Translations under genes and position numbers: made by a program
Assembly: GCA_019352055.1 (NCBI GenBank)
Contig: JABBOB010000025.1
Coordinates: forward strand, 1 to 33,264
Source of the DNA: Acidobacteriota bacterium
GTDB lineage: Bacteria; Actinomycetota; Actinomycetes; Actinomycetales; Microbacteriaceae
Reading direction: 5' to 3'
Length of the DNA stretch: 33,264 bases
The notes under the pieces: generated by a model
Database searches by the model: none
Told to the model about the DNA's origin: nothing
Seen by the model: only the letters and a program-made list of their open reading frames with translations
In this document: in pieces, positions 1-7,565 of the stretch
Numbering within the stretch: the stretch's first letter is position 1
Layout of the letters: every line of letters begins with the position of its first letter

Positions 1-929
1 GAGATCCGGTAGTGGAAGCCGAACATGCGGAGCGCGCGATCCCGCTGCCAGACCACCGGGTCGAACGGCGACAGCAGGGCCGCCGCGCGCATCCGCGACG
101 GGGGAGCGGCGTCGACGTGCCGCCAGGCTCTCCAGGGTCTGCCGTCCGCGCGATCCCAGCCGGGCACGGTGACGGGCACGAGCTCGCCCGCGTCCTCGAG
201 CTGCTGCGCGGCCGCCGCGGTGTCGTCGGAGCGGAGGCGGTAGTAGTCGGCGAGGTCCGGCAGCGCGGCGACCCCGTGCGCGACCGCCGCGCGACGCACC
301 AGCTCGCGGACCGCCTCCGGCTTCGGCACCACCTCGATGGGGGCGCCGAGCACCTGCTCGGGCAGGGCGTACCGGCGCTCGAACCCGCGCCGCCCGGCGC
401 TGACCAGGTCGCCGGTGCGGAAGAGCAGCTCGAGCGTCCGCTTCGTGTCGGACCAGCCCCACCACGGGCCCTGCCGCACGCTCGGCCGCTGCTCGATCTC
501 GCTCGCGGAGAGCGGGCCGCGGGCCGCGATCTCCGCCCGCAGGGTCTCGCCCAGCGCGCGGTGCTCGGCGAGCTCCGCCGCGTACTTCGCCCGGTACGCG
601 GCCATCCGGAACCCGAACAGCCCGAGATCCGCCGTCGGGATGAACGCCGCCTCATGGGCCCAGTACTCGATGAACGGGGCCTGCGCGCCCTCGCCGACCG
701 GGTCCAGCAGCAGCCGGTCCAGCCGGGTGCGGTCGTACGGTCCGAGGCGGGCGAGCACGGGGAGGTGGTGGCTGCGCTCGAACACGGTGACGGAGTCGAT
801 CTGCAGCAGCCGCAGACGATGCAGCACCGCCTCGATCCGGGCCCGGCCGACGGTCGGCGGATGCGCACGTCCGAAGCCCTGGGCCGCGAGCGCCATGCGC
901 CGGGCCTCCTTCGGGGACAGCTCCTCCAC
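1..929 (-). CDS. Winged-helix DNA-binding protein, YcaQ-like (3' end outside window)
   Basis: The minus strand is open from a GTG at 929 to the window edge, giving 309 codons without a stop. The N-terminus (VEELSPKEARRMALAAQGFG) matches the usual opening of the winged-helix/YcaQ family (DUF1006, Pfam HTH_42), which supports this start. A motif near the cut end, SPFDPVVWQRDRALRMFGFH, matches the conserved C-terminal part of that family. E. coli YcaQ is a DNA glycosylase that unhooks interstrand crosslinks; many actinobacterial relatives are uncharacterised, so that role is inferred here. The start lies 7 bases after a TAGCGT box with no clear Shine-Dalgarno sequence, suggesting a leaderless mRNA. 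The gene diverges from the membrane-protein gene at 1009. The C-terminal end is not visible. Confidence 0.85.
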   Translation of the reverse strand, partial: MEELSPKEARRMALAAQGFGRAHPPTVGRARIEAVLHRLRLLQIDSVTVFERSHHLPVLARLGPYDRTRLDRLLLDPVGEGAQAPFIEYWAHEAAFIPTADLGLFGFRMAAYRAKYAAELAEHRALGETLRAEIAARGPLSASEIEQRPSVRQGPWWGWSDTKRTLELLFRTGDLVSAGRRGFERRYALPEQVLGAPIEVVPKPEAVRELVRRAAVAHGVAALPDLADYYRLRSDDTAAAAQQLEDAGELVPVTVPGWDRADGRPWRAWRHVDAAPPSRMRAAALLSPFDPVVWQRDRALRMFGFHYRI

Positions 930-936
930 CCGGGCG

Positions 937-942
937 ACGCTA
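937..942 (-). promoter_or_regulatory. -10 box TAGCGT of the YcaQ-like gene, probably leaderless
   Basis: Read on the minus strand, TAGCGT ends 7 bases before the GTG at 929. That spacing would place transcription initiation on the start codon. No good -35 element was recognised. Confidence 0.55.
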
Positions 943-996
943 TCCGCGCGCAGGGACGGTCGCCGACACGGACCCGGCCGGTCTGCGGCGGCTCCC

Positions 997-1002
997 TAGA
1001 AT
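997..1002 (+). promoter_or_regulatory. -10 box TAGAAT of the AI-2E/PerM gene, probably leaderless
   Basis: TAGAAT is followed by six bases and then the ATG at 1009. There is no purine-rich Shine-Dalgarno sequence in that space, so transcription probably starts on the A of ATG. Confidence 0.65.
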
Positions 1003-1008
1003 CGCGCA

Positions 1009-2211
1009 ATGGCCAGGCGCGTGGACGACTCGGAGGTCGTCGGCGACCGCATCGCCCGAGCCGTGCCGGTGGGGGTCCGGATCGGAGGCGCCTGGGCGTG
1101 GCCGATCGTCGGGATCCTCGTCCTGGTCGCCGCCGTCGTCTACCTCGTGGTCCTGCTGCACGTCGTCGTGATCCCGGTGCTCGTCGCCGTGCTGATCGCC
1201 GGACTGATCAACCCCATCAAGCTCCGGCTGATCGCGTCGCACTGGCCGAAGGGCCTCGCGGTCGCCGCGACCTTCCTGACGCTGCTCGTCGTGCTCGCGG
1301 CGCTGATCACGCTCGTGACGCTCACCGTCCGATCGGGCCTGGGCGACATCCAGACCCGGACGGCCGGCGCATACACGTCCCTGCTCGGCTTCCTCAGCAG
1401 CTCCCCGCTCGGCATCTCCGCCACCGACGTGCAGAACGGCGTGGCCTCCGCCGCGAAGTGGGTCCAGAGCAACGCCGGCACGCTGCTCTCCGGGGCGCTC
1501 ACGGGCGCCTCCACAGTGGGCGACATCGCCGTCGGCGTGCTGCTCTCGCTGTTCCTCACGCTCTTCTTCCTCATCGACGGCGCCGGCGTGTGGCGCTGGC
1601 TGACGCGGCTCGCGCCGAAGCGCGCCCGCGCCGCCGTGGACGGCGGAGGGCGCGCCGCCTGGATCTCCGTCGGTCACTACGTGCGGGTGCAGATCGTCGT
1701 CGCCCTGATCGACGCGATCGGCATCGGCGTCGTCGCGCTCGTCCTCGGGCTGCCGTTCGTCGTGCCGATCGCGGTCCTCGTGTTCCTCGCCGCGTTCATC
1801 CCGTTCGTCGGCGCGATCGTGACCGGCGGGCTCGCGGTCCTCGTCGCCCTCGTCTACGCCGGCCCCGTGCCGGCCGTCGTGATGCTGGCCGGGGTGATCG
1901 GAGTCAACCAGCTCGAATCGCACGTCCTGCAGCCGCTCCTGATGGGCACCGCGGTCCGCCTCCATCCCGTCGCCGTGGTGCTCGCCGTCAGCTCCGGGTC
2001 GATCATCGGCGGCATCGGCGGCGCGGTCTTCGCCGTCCCGGTCGCGGCCGCCATGAACTCCGCGGTCAAGTACATCGCCGGCGGCTCCTGGAAGGGCGAG
2101 GTCCCGCCGCCGACCGACCCGATCCCGCGCGAGCCCGAGCACGGCGGACGCGAGGCCCGCCAGCGCCGCAGCCGCGCGGCCGAACCGGAGGACGTGACCA
2201 CCGTTGCCTGA
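1009..2211 (+). CDS. AI-2E family transporter (PerM-like) membrane protein
   Basis: This 400-residue protein is a polytopic membrane protein of the AI-2E transporter/PerM family (UPF0118). It starts with about 28 polar residues, then has long hydrophobic stretches around residues 30-66, 83-106, 165-188 and 226-300, and a last one near 325-350. A less hydrophobic region sits between the second and third blocks, as in the family. The GVIGVNQLESHVLQPLLMG segment near residue 304 is the typical family motif ahead of the last helices. Members export small solutes, autoinducer-2 or ions; the substrate here cannot be read from sequence. The tail (residues 365-400) is charged and cytoplasmic. The last codons overlap the start of the threonine ammonia-lyase gene by 8 bases, so the two are probably co-transcribed. 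Confidence 0.88.
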   Translation: MARRVDDSEVVGDRIARAVPVGVRIGGAWAWPIVGILVLVAAVVYLVVLLHVVVIPVLVAVLIAGLINPIKLRLIASHWPKGLAVAATFLTLLVVLAALITLVTLTVRSGLGDIQTRTAGAYTSLLGFLSSSPLGISATDVQNGVASAAKWVQSNAGTLLSGALTGASTVGDIAVGVLLSLFLTLFFLIDGAGVWRWLTRLAPKRARAAVDGGGRAAWISVGHYVRVQIVVALIDAIGIGVVALVLGLPFVVPIAVLVFLAAFIPFVGAIVTGGLAVLVALVYAGPVPAVVMLAGVIGVNQLESHVLQPLLMGTAVRLHPVAVVLAVSSGSIIGGIGGAVFAVPVAAAMNSAVKYIAGGSWKGEVPPPTDPIPREPEHGGREARQRRSRAAEPEDVTTVA

Positions 2212-3487
2212 GACCGAGAGCACGCTCGCCACCACGCCGGAAGCGGCGGCGGAGGTGACGGCCGTCGACGCCTCCGCCGCGCCGTCGATCGAGACCATCC
2301 GCGACGCGGCCCGCGTGCTGCGCTCCCTCGCCGCCCGCACGCCGATGGAGCACTCCCGCTACATCGCCTCCGTCGTCGGGTCGCCGGTGCACCTGAAGTG
2401 CGAGAACCTGCAGCGCACCGGCTCCTACAAGATCCGCGGCGCCTCGTACCGGCTCTCCCGGTTGACTCCCGAGGAGCGCGCGCGGGGCGTCGTCGCGGCC
2501 TCCGCGGGCAACCACGCGCAGGGCGTGGCGTTCGCTGCGCGGCAGCTGGGCATCGCCGCCACGATCTTCATGCCCATGGGCGTCGCGCTGCCGAAGCTCG
2601 AGGCGACCCGGGACTACGGCGCGAACGTCGAGCTGGTCGGCAACGTCGTCGACGAGTCCCTCGCGGCCGCCAAGCGGTACGCGGAGGAGACCGGCGCCGT
2701 GTTCATCCCGCCGTTCGACCACCCCGACGTGATCGCCGGCCAGGGCACCGTCGGACTCGAGATACTCGAGGACGTGCCCGATGTCGACACGATCGTCGTG
2801 CCCATCGGCGGGGGAGGCCTGATCTCCGGCATCGCCGCCGCGGTGAAGCAGCTCGCTCCGCACGTGCGGATCGTCGGCGTGCAGGCGGAGAACGCCGCCG
2901 CCTACCCGCCCTCGCTCGCGGCGGGGGAGGTGCGCACCGTGCGCACGACGCCGACGATCGCGGACGGCATCGCGGTCGGCACACCCGGCCGCATCACGTT
3001 CGACATCGTGCGCGACCTCGTGGACGCCGTCGTCACGGTGTCCGACGACGAGACGGCGAGCGCGCTGCTGGTGCTGCTCGAGCGCGCGAAGCTCGTCGTG
3101 GAGCCCGCCGGCGCGGTCGGCGTCGCGGCGCTGCTGTCCGGCAAGATCCCGGACCCGGGCCGCACGGTCGCCGTGCTCTCGGGCGGCAACATCGATCCGC
3201 TGATGATGGAGCGCGTCATCAGCCGGGGCCTGGTCGCCTCCGACCGCTACATGACGCTGCGGATCGGCCTGCCGGACCGCCCTGGACAGCTCGCCGTCAT
3301 CTCCGGGCTGATCTCGGAGGCGAACGCGAACGTCGTCGAGGTGCTGCACACGCGGCACGGCACGGGCACGCAGATCAGCGAGGTCCAGATCGACATCAGC
3401 GTGGAGACGCGCGGCAAGCCGCACCAGGCCGCGCTGCTGTCCCGCCTCGAGGAGGCGGGCTACCAGCCGAAGGTCATCGAGGCGTAG
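2204..3487 (+). CDS. ilvA: Threonine ammonia-lyase with C-terminal ACT domain
   Basis: This 427-residue PLP enzyme deaminates L-threonine to 2-oxobutanoate, the first step towards isoleucine or of threonine catabolism. The PLP lysine is K76 in GSYKIRGA. A phosphate-binding glycine loop (PIGGGGLISG) lies near residue 199. From about residue 347 there is one ACT domain (LRIGLPDRPGQLAVISGL), as in the roughly 400-residue TdcB-like class rather than the long biosynthetic form with two ACT-like domains; it probably binds an effector amino acid. The start is a TTG at 2204 that overlaps the previous gene by 8 bases. A GGAGGA at 2187-2192 is the only good ribosome site, with a rather long 11-base spacing. 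A later start inside the variable first 25 residues is possible. Confidence 0.93.
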   Translation: MPETESTLATTPEAAAEVTAVDASAAPSIETIRDAARVLRSLAARTPMEHSRYIASVVGSPVHLKCENLQRTGSYKIRGASYRLSRLTPEERARGVVAASAGNHAQGVAFAARQLGIAATIFMPMGVALPKLEATRDYGANVELVGNVVDESLAAAKRYAEETGAVFIPPFDHPDVIAGQGTVGLEILEDVPDVDTIVVPIGGGGLISGIAAAVKQLAPHVRIVGVQAENAAAYPPSLAAGEVRTVRTTPTIADGIAVGTPGRITFDIVRDLVDAVVTVSDDETASALLVLLERAKLVVEPAGAVGVAALLSGKIPDPGRTVAVLSGGNIDPLMMERVISRGLVASDRYMTLRIGLPDRPGQLAVISGLISEANANVVEVLHTRHGTGTQISEVQIDISVETRGKPHQAALLSRLEEAGYQPKVIEA

Positions 3488-3490
3488 CCG

Positions 3491-3976
3491 TCAGCCCTCG
3501 TAGGGCTCGACCTGCTCGATCCGCACCTCGATGGCGCGGCCGTTCGGCGCCGTGTAGCTGACCGTCGAACCGACCTTCGCGCCGAGCACCGCCTTGCCGA
3601 GCGGGCTGCTCTCGCTGTAGACGTCGATGCCGGAGTCGCCCGCGATCTCCCGGGAGCCGAGCAGGAAGCGCATCTCGTTGCCCGCGACCGAGGCCGTGAC
3701 CACGTTGCCGGAGGCGACCGTGTCGGTCGCCTCGGCGTGGCCGACCTCGGCGGTGCGCAGCAGGACGGTCAGCTGGCGGATGCGGGCCTCGATCTTGCCC
3801 TGCTCCTCCTTGGCGGCGTGGTAGCCGCCGTTCTCCTTGAGGTCGCCCTCCTCCCGCGCCTGCGCGATGCGCGCCACGACCTCGTCGCGGCGGGGCCCGG
3901 AGAGCTCCTCGAGCTCCGCGGTGAGTCGGTCGAACGATGCCTGGGTCAGCCAGTTGGCCGCGGGGGCGTTGGACAT
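3491..3976 (-). CDS. greA: Transcription elongation factor GreA
   Basis: GreA rescues backtracked RNA polymerase by stimulating cleavage of the nascent transcript in the secondary channel. The 161-residue protein has the N-terminal coiled coil (about residues 8-75, with the acidic tip region DLKENGGYHAAKEEQ) and the C-terminal FKBP-like domain (about 85-158, containing SSPLGKAVLGAKVG). The length is normal for actinobacterial GreA. The ATG at 3976 matches the family N-terminus and has a GAGGA upstream; the reading frame stays open further upstream without homology. It lies 122 bases downstream of the DUF4307 gene on the same strand and ends 3 bases from the end of the convergent ilvA gene. 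The greA–DUF4307 pair is conserved in actinobacteria (Rv1080c–Rv1081c in M. tuberculosis). Confidence 0.95.
   Translation of the reverse strand: MSNAPAANWLTQASFDRLTAELEELSGPRRDEVVARIAQAREEGDLKENGGYHAAKEEQGKIEARIRQLTVLLRTAEVGHAEATDTVASGNVVTASVAGNEMRFLLGSREIAGDSGIDVYSESSPLGKAVLGAKVGSTVSYTAPNGRAIEVRIEQVEPYEG
3493..3507. terminator. Short hairpin at the ilvA/greA convergence
   Basis: AGCCCT and AGGGCT form a 6-bp stem with a CGT loop. It overlaps the last codons of greA and lies just after the ilvA stop. With only 3 bases between the two stops it is the only visible candidate terminator. It has no U-tract. Confidence 0.3.
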
Positions 3977-4098
3977 GGCGGTTCCTCGTCTCGCTTGCGT
4001 GATCCGTGGTGCCGGGCGTGCGCCGCGTTCGCGGCCGGCGGCCCGCGTGCAGCCGCGCGCACGCCTGCGGGCGCCCCGGCGGACACGGATGGGGGAGT

Positions 4099-4503
4099 TT
4101 ATGCGTCCCGGCAGGAATCGATCAACCCGTTGGACGCCCGACGCACGGTCCGCACCCGGGTGTCGCCGCCGCGGTTGACCTGCCCGGTCGCCGGCACGAC
4201 GACCTCCGCGAGGCCCACGATCGCGCCGGTCGAGTCGGTCGCCTCGATGGCGCAGACGAGCTCGGTGCCCGATCGCCCGGTGACGAGCCACTCCACGTCG
4301 GTGCTCTCGTCGCTGCTGATGGCGACCCCGGTCGTCGTCACGTCCAACGCGGTGACCGCACCGCCGATACCGGTCCAGACCGCCCACACGACGACGACGA
4401 CCAGCACGACCGCACCAGCGACGATCGCACCGATCCTGCTGCGGCGGCGCCGGTCCGGCGTGCGTCCGTAGCGCTCGTCGAGCGTCGTGGTTCGCGCGCT
4501 CAC
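4099..4503 (-). CDS. DUF4307 membrane-anchored protein
   Basis: The product has 134 residues and unknown function. A basic N-terminus (DRRRRSR near residue 20) precedes one hydrophobic helix at about residues 27-50, followed by an extracytoplasmic domain of about 80 residues; this layout and the greA neighbourhood match the DUF4307 family (Rv1081c in M. tuberculosis). Two cysteines, one in the ELVCAIEA segment and one near the end, could form a disulfide outside the membrane. I chose the GTG at 4503 because a strong GGAGGAA ribosome site lies just upstream; the open frame extends further, into the neighbouring upstream region, without support. It diverges from the small membrane protein at 4568 across a perfect inverted repeat. 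Confidence 0.82.
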   Translation of the reverse strand: MSARTTTLDERYGRTPDRRRRSRIGAIVAGAVVLVVVVVWAVWTGIGGAVTALDVTTTGVAISSDESTDVEWLVTGRSGTELVCAIEATDSTGAIVGLAEVVVPATGQVNRGGDTRVRTVRRASNGLIDSCRDA

Positions 4504-4525
4504 GCTTCCTCCCGCCCGGTCGTGA

Positions 4526-4554
4526 AGTAGCCTCGTGCGATCACCGAGGCTACT
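4526..4554. promoter_or_regulatory. Perfect 10-bp inverted repeat between divergent genes
   Basis: AGTAGCCTCG at 4526-4535 and CGAGGCTACT at 4545-4554 are exact reverse complements separated by 9 bases. The repeat lies between the start of the DUF4307 gene (4503, minus) and the small membrane protein gene (4568, plus), directly before the latter's ribosome site. It could be an operator for a dimeric regulator or an RNA hairpin in the 5' leader of the plus-strand gene. No known regulator is assigned. Confidence 0.5.
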
Positions 4555-4567
4555 GGAGGAGGGAATC

Positions 4568-4780
4568 GTGCTCGCGCTGCTGCTCGCCGCAACCCCGTCC
4601 CCGCCGCCGAACGTGAACGAGGACGCGGTGACGCCGGGCGTCGTCGGGTTCCTCGCCATCCTGCTCGTGACGCTGGCCACGATCGCCCTCGTCGTCGACA
4701 TGATCCGGCGCATCCGCCGGGTGCGCTACCGGGGCGAGCTGGCCGAGCGCCGTGCGGAGGGGCAGCCTCCCGGATCCTGA
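4568..4780 (+). CDS. Small single-helix membrane protein (Rv1083-like position)
   Basis: This 70-residue protein starts at a GTG preceded by GGAGGAGGG (4555-4563). The N-terminus is hydrophobic (LALLLAATPSPPP) and resembles a signal segment. One clear membrane helix spans about residues 25-45 (GVVGFLAILLVTLATIALVV), followed by a basic cytoplasmic tail beginning RRIRRVRYRGEL. Function is unknown. In M. tuberculosis a similar short membrane protein (Rv1083) lies between mca and the hemolysin III gene, and this gene sits in the matching place. Its stop codon falls inside a hairpin shared with the convergent hemolysin III gene. An in-frame start at 4535 is possible but lies inside the inverted repeat and lacks a ribosome site. 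Confidence 0.75.
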   Translation: MLALLLAATPSPPPNVNEDAVTPGVVGFLAILLVTLATIALVVDMIRRIRRVRYRGELAERRAEGQPPGS

Positions 4781-4786
4781 TCCGGG
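4769..4786. terminator. Hairpin over the stop codon, likely bidirectional terminator
   Basis: CCCGGATC (4769-4776) pairs perfectly with GATCCGGG (4779-4786) across two bases. It includes the TGA of the small membrane protein and lies 4 bases before the end of the convergent hemolysin III gene. It has no U-tract. Confidence 0.45.
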
Positions 4787-4789
4787 TCG

Positions 4790-5530
4790 TCACGCCACGG
4801 GGTGGAGCGCGATCAGCAACGTCGCCGTCCAGTGGCAGAGGAAGGCCAGCACCGTGCAGGTGTGGAAGACCTCGTGGAATCCGAAGCGCCCCGGGAGGGG
4901 GTTCGGGCGCTTGATGCCGTAGCAGATCGCACCCGCCGTGTAGAAGAGGCCGCCGACCGCGACCAGGATCATCATCGCCGCGTTCGCCTGGAACAGCGGC
5001 ACGAAGAACGCCACGGCCGCCCAGCCGAGCACCAGGTAGAGCGCGACGTACAGCCACCGCGGCGCACCGATCCAGAACACCCGGAACGCGACGCCGAGCA
5101 GTGCGCCGATCCAGACGACGGTGAGCAGCAGCACGCCATGCGACCTGGGGAGCGCGAGCAGGGCCAGCGGCGTGTAGGTGCCCGCGATGAGCAGGAAGAT
5201 GTTGGCGTGGTCGACGCGCTTCAGCGCCTTCTCGACCCGCGGCGACCAGTCGATGCGGTGGTAGAGCGCCGAGTTGCCGAACAGCAGGATCGACGTGAGC
5301 GCGAACACCACGCACGCCCAGCGCGCCTCCGGGCCGTTCGCGAGCGCCACGAGCACGAGCCCGGCGACCGCGGCCACCGGCGCAGTGACCGCGTGGATCC
5401 AGCCGCGCCAGGTGGGCTTCAGCTCGCGCTGCGGGTGGTCGGACTCGTCCTCCACCAGCGGCAGGTGCGGCAGCCCGGGCTCGACGTCCGCGGCGGCCGA
5501 CGCCGCCGGCTGCTCCGTGGCGTCCCGCAT
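4790..5530 (-). CDS. Hemolysin III family (PAQR-type) membrane protein
   Basis: The 246-residue protein belongs to the hemolysin III/YqfA branch of the PAQR family. About 40 hydrophilic residues precede seven predicted membrane helices between residues 45 and 243. The family's conserved positions are present: S87 and H91 in NSALYHRIDW, D107 and H108 in VDHAN, and H219/H223 in HEVFHTCTVLAF; the histidines and aspartate are thought to bind a metal in PAQR proteins. Activity is unknown; the haemolysin name comes from a Bacillus homologue. The ATG at 5530 has no Shine-Dalgarno sequence but lies 7 bases after a TACCCT -10 box. The gene corresponds to Rv1085c in position and diverges from the prenyltransferase gene. 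Confidence 0.9.
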   Translation of the reverse strand: MRDATEQPAASAAADVEPGLPHLPLVEDESDHPQRELKPTWRGWIHAVTAPVAAVAGLVLVALANGPEARWACVVFALTSILLFGNSALYHRIDWSPRVEKALKRVDHANIFLLIAGTYTPLALLALPRSHGVLLLTVVWIGALLGVAFRVFWIGAPRWLYVALYLVLGWAAVAFFVPLFQANAAMMILVAVGGLFYTAGAICYGIKRPNPLPGRFGFHEVFHTCTVLAFLCHWTATLLIALHPVA

Positions 5531-5537
5531 GGGGGCG

Positions 5538-5543
5538 AGGGTA
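5538..5543 (-). promoter_or_regulatory. -10 box TACCCT of the hemolysin III gene, probably leaderless
   Basis: On the minus strand TACCCT is followed by seven bases (CGCCCCC) and then the ATG at 5530. No ribosome-binding sequence fits in between. Confidence 0.55.
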
Positions 5544-5596
5544 GTCGCGGCGTGCCGCGCGTGCTCGCGATCGCGCCGACGCACGACCCCGGGGCG

Positions 5597-5602
5597 TACG
5601 GT
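5597..5602 (+). promoter_or_regulatory. -10 box TACGGT of the prenyltransferase gene, probably leaderless
   Basis: TACGGT ends six bases before the GTG at 5609. The same hexamer precedes the MATE and ychF genes. No -35 element was recognised. Confidence 0.6.
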
Positions 5603-5608
5603 TGCCGG

Positions 5609-6385
5609 GTGCGGGGAAGAGGAGTTCGGCTGCGCCGGCCCTTCTACTCCCTGTACCAGCGGCGGCTGCGCCACAACCTGGCCTCCTCCGCGCTGCCGCA
5701 GCACATCGCGATGATCATCGACGGCAACCGCCGCTGGGCCAAGCTCGCCGGGCTCGGGGCCGCGGAGCACGGGCACCGGGCGGGCGCAGGCAAGTTCCTG
5801 GAGTTCGCGGGCTGGGTGGACTCCCTGCACATCCCGCACGTCACGTTCTACCTGCTGTCCGGCGACAACCTCCGGGGTCGGGCGAGCGAGGAGCTCGAGG
5901 CGCTGTTCGAGATCATCGGGACTCTCGCGCTCGACCTCTCGACCCGGTGGCGGGTGCAGCACGTCGGCACGACCGAGGGGCTGCCCGCGCCGCTCCTCGA
6001 GGCGCTGCGCACCGCGGAGGCGCAGGGTGCGGGCAAGCCGGGACTGCACATCAACCTCGCGGTCGGGTACGGCGGCCGGTCCGAGATCACGCACGCGATG
6101 CGCAGCATCGTCGCCGAGCACGCGGCCGAGGGCGGCACGCTCGAGACGCTCAGCGAGCGCCTCGACCCGGACGCGATCGCGGCGCACCTGTACACCACGG
6201 GCCAGCCCGACCCCGACCTCGTGATCCGTACCTCCGGGGAGCAGCGGCTGTCCGACTTCATGCTGTGGCAGAGCGCGCACAGCGAGTTCTACTTCGTCGA
6301 GGCGCTCGGCCCGGACCTGCGCGAGGTCGACTTCCTCCGCGCCCTCCGGTCCTACGCGCAGCGCCAGCGGCGCTACGGCGCCTGA
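5609..6385 (+). CDS. uppS: Cis-prenyltransferase (UPP synthase family, Rv1086-like)
   Basis: This 258-residue enzyme condenses isopentenyl diphosphate onto allylic diphosphates in the cis configuration, feeding decaprenyl or undecaprenyl phosphate for wall synthesis. The catalytic aspartate is D38 in MIIDGNRRWAK. Later family motifs are FYLLSGDNL, NLAVGYGGRSEI and DLVIRTSGEQRLSDFMLWQ. The LLSGDNL form, in place of the usual FSTENW, resembles the short-chain Z-FPP synthase branch typified by Rv1086, so the product may be Z-farnesyl diphosphate rather than undecaprenyl diphosphate; this is inference. The frame is open far upstream over hemolysin III, but homology begins near residue 12. I chose the GTG at 5609 because it lies six bases after a -10 box. 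Confidence 0.92.
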   Translation: MRGRGVRLRRPFYSLYQRRLRHNLASSALPQHIAMIIDGNRRWAKLAGLGAAEHGHRAGAGKFLEFAGWVDSLHIPHVTFYLLSGDNLRGRASEELEALFEIIGTLALDLSTRWRVQHVGTTEGLPAPLLEALRTAEAQGAGKPGLHINLAVGYGGRSEITHAMRSIVAEHAAEGGTLETLSERLDPDAIAAHLYTTGQPDPDLVIRTSGEQRLSDFMLWQSAHSEFYFVEALGPDLREVDFLRALRSYAQRQRRYGA

Positions 6386-6420
6386 CCCCTGCACGGCGCG
6401 CACCGGAGGCTCCGCGCCGC

Positions 6421-6426
6421 TACGCT
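6421..6426 (+). promoter_or_regulatory. -10 box TACGCT of the aminotransferase gene
   Basis: TACGCT lies 11 bases before the ATG at 6438, implying a leader of only a few bases and no Shine-Dalgarno sequence. The gene is 52 bases after the prenyltransferase and may also be read through from it. Confidence 0.45.
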
Positions 6427-6437
6427 CTGTCTTCGCC

Positions 6438-7565
6438 ATGGACGCCCTCGTCGACTACCTCGCCGGATTCGGTGAGGACCCGGGCTACCTCGACTTCGCG
6501 TCGTTCGGGCCGCTCTCGTCCGCCGTCGTCGCGGAGTCCGCGGCGCAGCAGGAGGCCGTCCGCCGGGCCCGCTGGGGCGCCGGCGCCCGGCTCGAGGGCA
6601 ACGTCGGCCGCATGCGCGACGCGGTGGCCGTGCTCACCGGGTTCCGGTCCGACCAGATCGTGTTCCAGCCGAGCACCGGTCAGGGCATCACGCAGGCCGT
6701 GTACGGCCTCGCGGGCGGCGTGCTGGTGTCGCGGGCGGAGTACCCCTCGCTGCCCATCGCGATCGCCCGCGCCTCCGAGGCGCTGCAGGTGGTCAGCCCG
6801 ATCTGGCTGGAGGCGGACGACGGCCGCGTCACGCCGGGCGGGGTGCGGGACGCGCTGACGGGCACGACCATGGCGGTGCTCGTCAGCGCGGTGGACGCGC
6901 GCACCGGGGCCGTGGCAGACCTCGACGGCATCCGCCAGGTGATCGGCGACCGGCTGCTGATCGTCGACGCGGTGCAGGCGATCGGCACCGTCGACCTGCC
7001 GTGGGACGCGGCCGACGTCATCGCCTGCGGCGGCCAGAAGTGGCTGCGCGCCGGCCGGGGCAGCGGCTTCCTCGCGGTGTCGGACCGTGCCGCGAACAAG
7101 CTCACCCCCGTGCTGTCGGGGGAGGGGGGCACCGGGGCCGACCTCGACTGGGACACCGTGCTGCCGGCCGCCGACGGTGCGACGGGCATGCAGATCTCGA
7201 GTCCCGACCAGGTCGCGTGCGCGCTCCTCGCCGCGGCGGTCGAGGACCTGACGCAGGCCGGTCCCGCCGTGGTCGCCGCCCGCGTCACGGAGAACACCGC
7301 CCGCGTCATCGCGCTCGCGGACGAGTTCGGGCTGCCGGTCGTCTCGCCGCGCGCCGACGCCGAACGCGCCGGGATCGTCGTCGTCGAGCCGCTGCCCGAC
7401 CGGCTGACGGCCCTCACCGCAGCCCTGTTCAACCACGGCGTCTCGGTGACCATCCGAGACGGGCGCGTGCGGATCTCCCCGCACGCCGGAACCACGGAGG
7501 AGACGATCGGCATGCTCCGCGCCGCCCTGTCCGCGTACGCCACTGCGGTCCGTCCCGTCCGATGA
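6438..7565 (+). CDS. Class V aminotransferase-fold PLP enzyme
   Basis: The 375-residue protein has the fold of class V aminotransferases (cysteine desulfurase/isopenicillin epimerase-like). The PLP lysine is K201 in ACGGQKWLRAG, preceded by the cofactor-binding aspartate in LLIVDAVQAIGTVDLPWDAADV. The small C-terminal domain ends with SVTIRDGRVRISPHAGTTEE, typical of the family. No catalytic cysteine loop of SufS/IscS cysteine desulfurases is evident, so the substrate is unknown; neighbours do not indicate a pathway. The stop codon overlaps the start of the HAD hydrolase gene as ATGA, implying coupled translation with it. Confidence 0.87.
   Translation: MDALVDYLAGFGEDPGYLDFASFGPLSSAVVAESAAQQEAVRRARWGAGARLEGNVGRMRDAVAVLTGFRSDQIVFQPSTGQGITQAVYGLAGGVLVSRAEYPSLPIAIARASEALQVVSPIWLEADDGRVTPGGVRDALTGTTMAVLVSAVDARTGAVADLDGIRQVIGDRLLIVDAVQAIGTVDLPWDAADVIACGGQKWLRAGRGSGFLAVSDRAANKLTPVLSGEGGTGADLDWDTVLPAADGATGMQISSPDQVACALLAAAVEDLTQAGPAVVAARVTENTARVIALADEFGLPVVSPRADAERAGIVVVEPLPDRLTALTAALFNHGVSVTIRDGRVRISPHAGTTEETIGMLRAALSAYATAVRPVR

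Noticed and set aside
12-2258. A 748-codon open frame on the plus strand across the YcaQ-like and AI-2E genes
   Set aside because: Its translation is an R/A/G/D-rich low-complexity string without homology. It arises from the GC-rich codon bias of the true genes in other frames.
4790-6439. A 549-codon minus-strand frame containing hemolysin III
   Set aside because: Only the last 246 residues resemble the family. The rest is antisense to the prenyltransferase gene.
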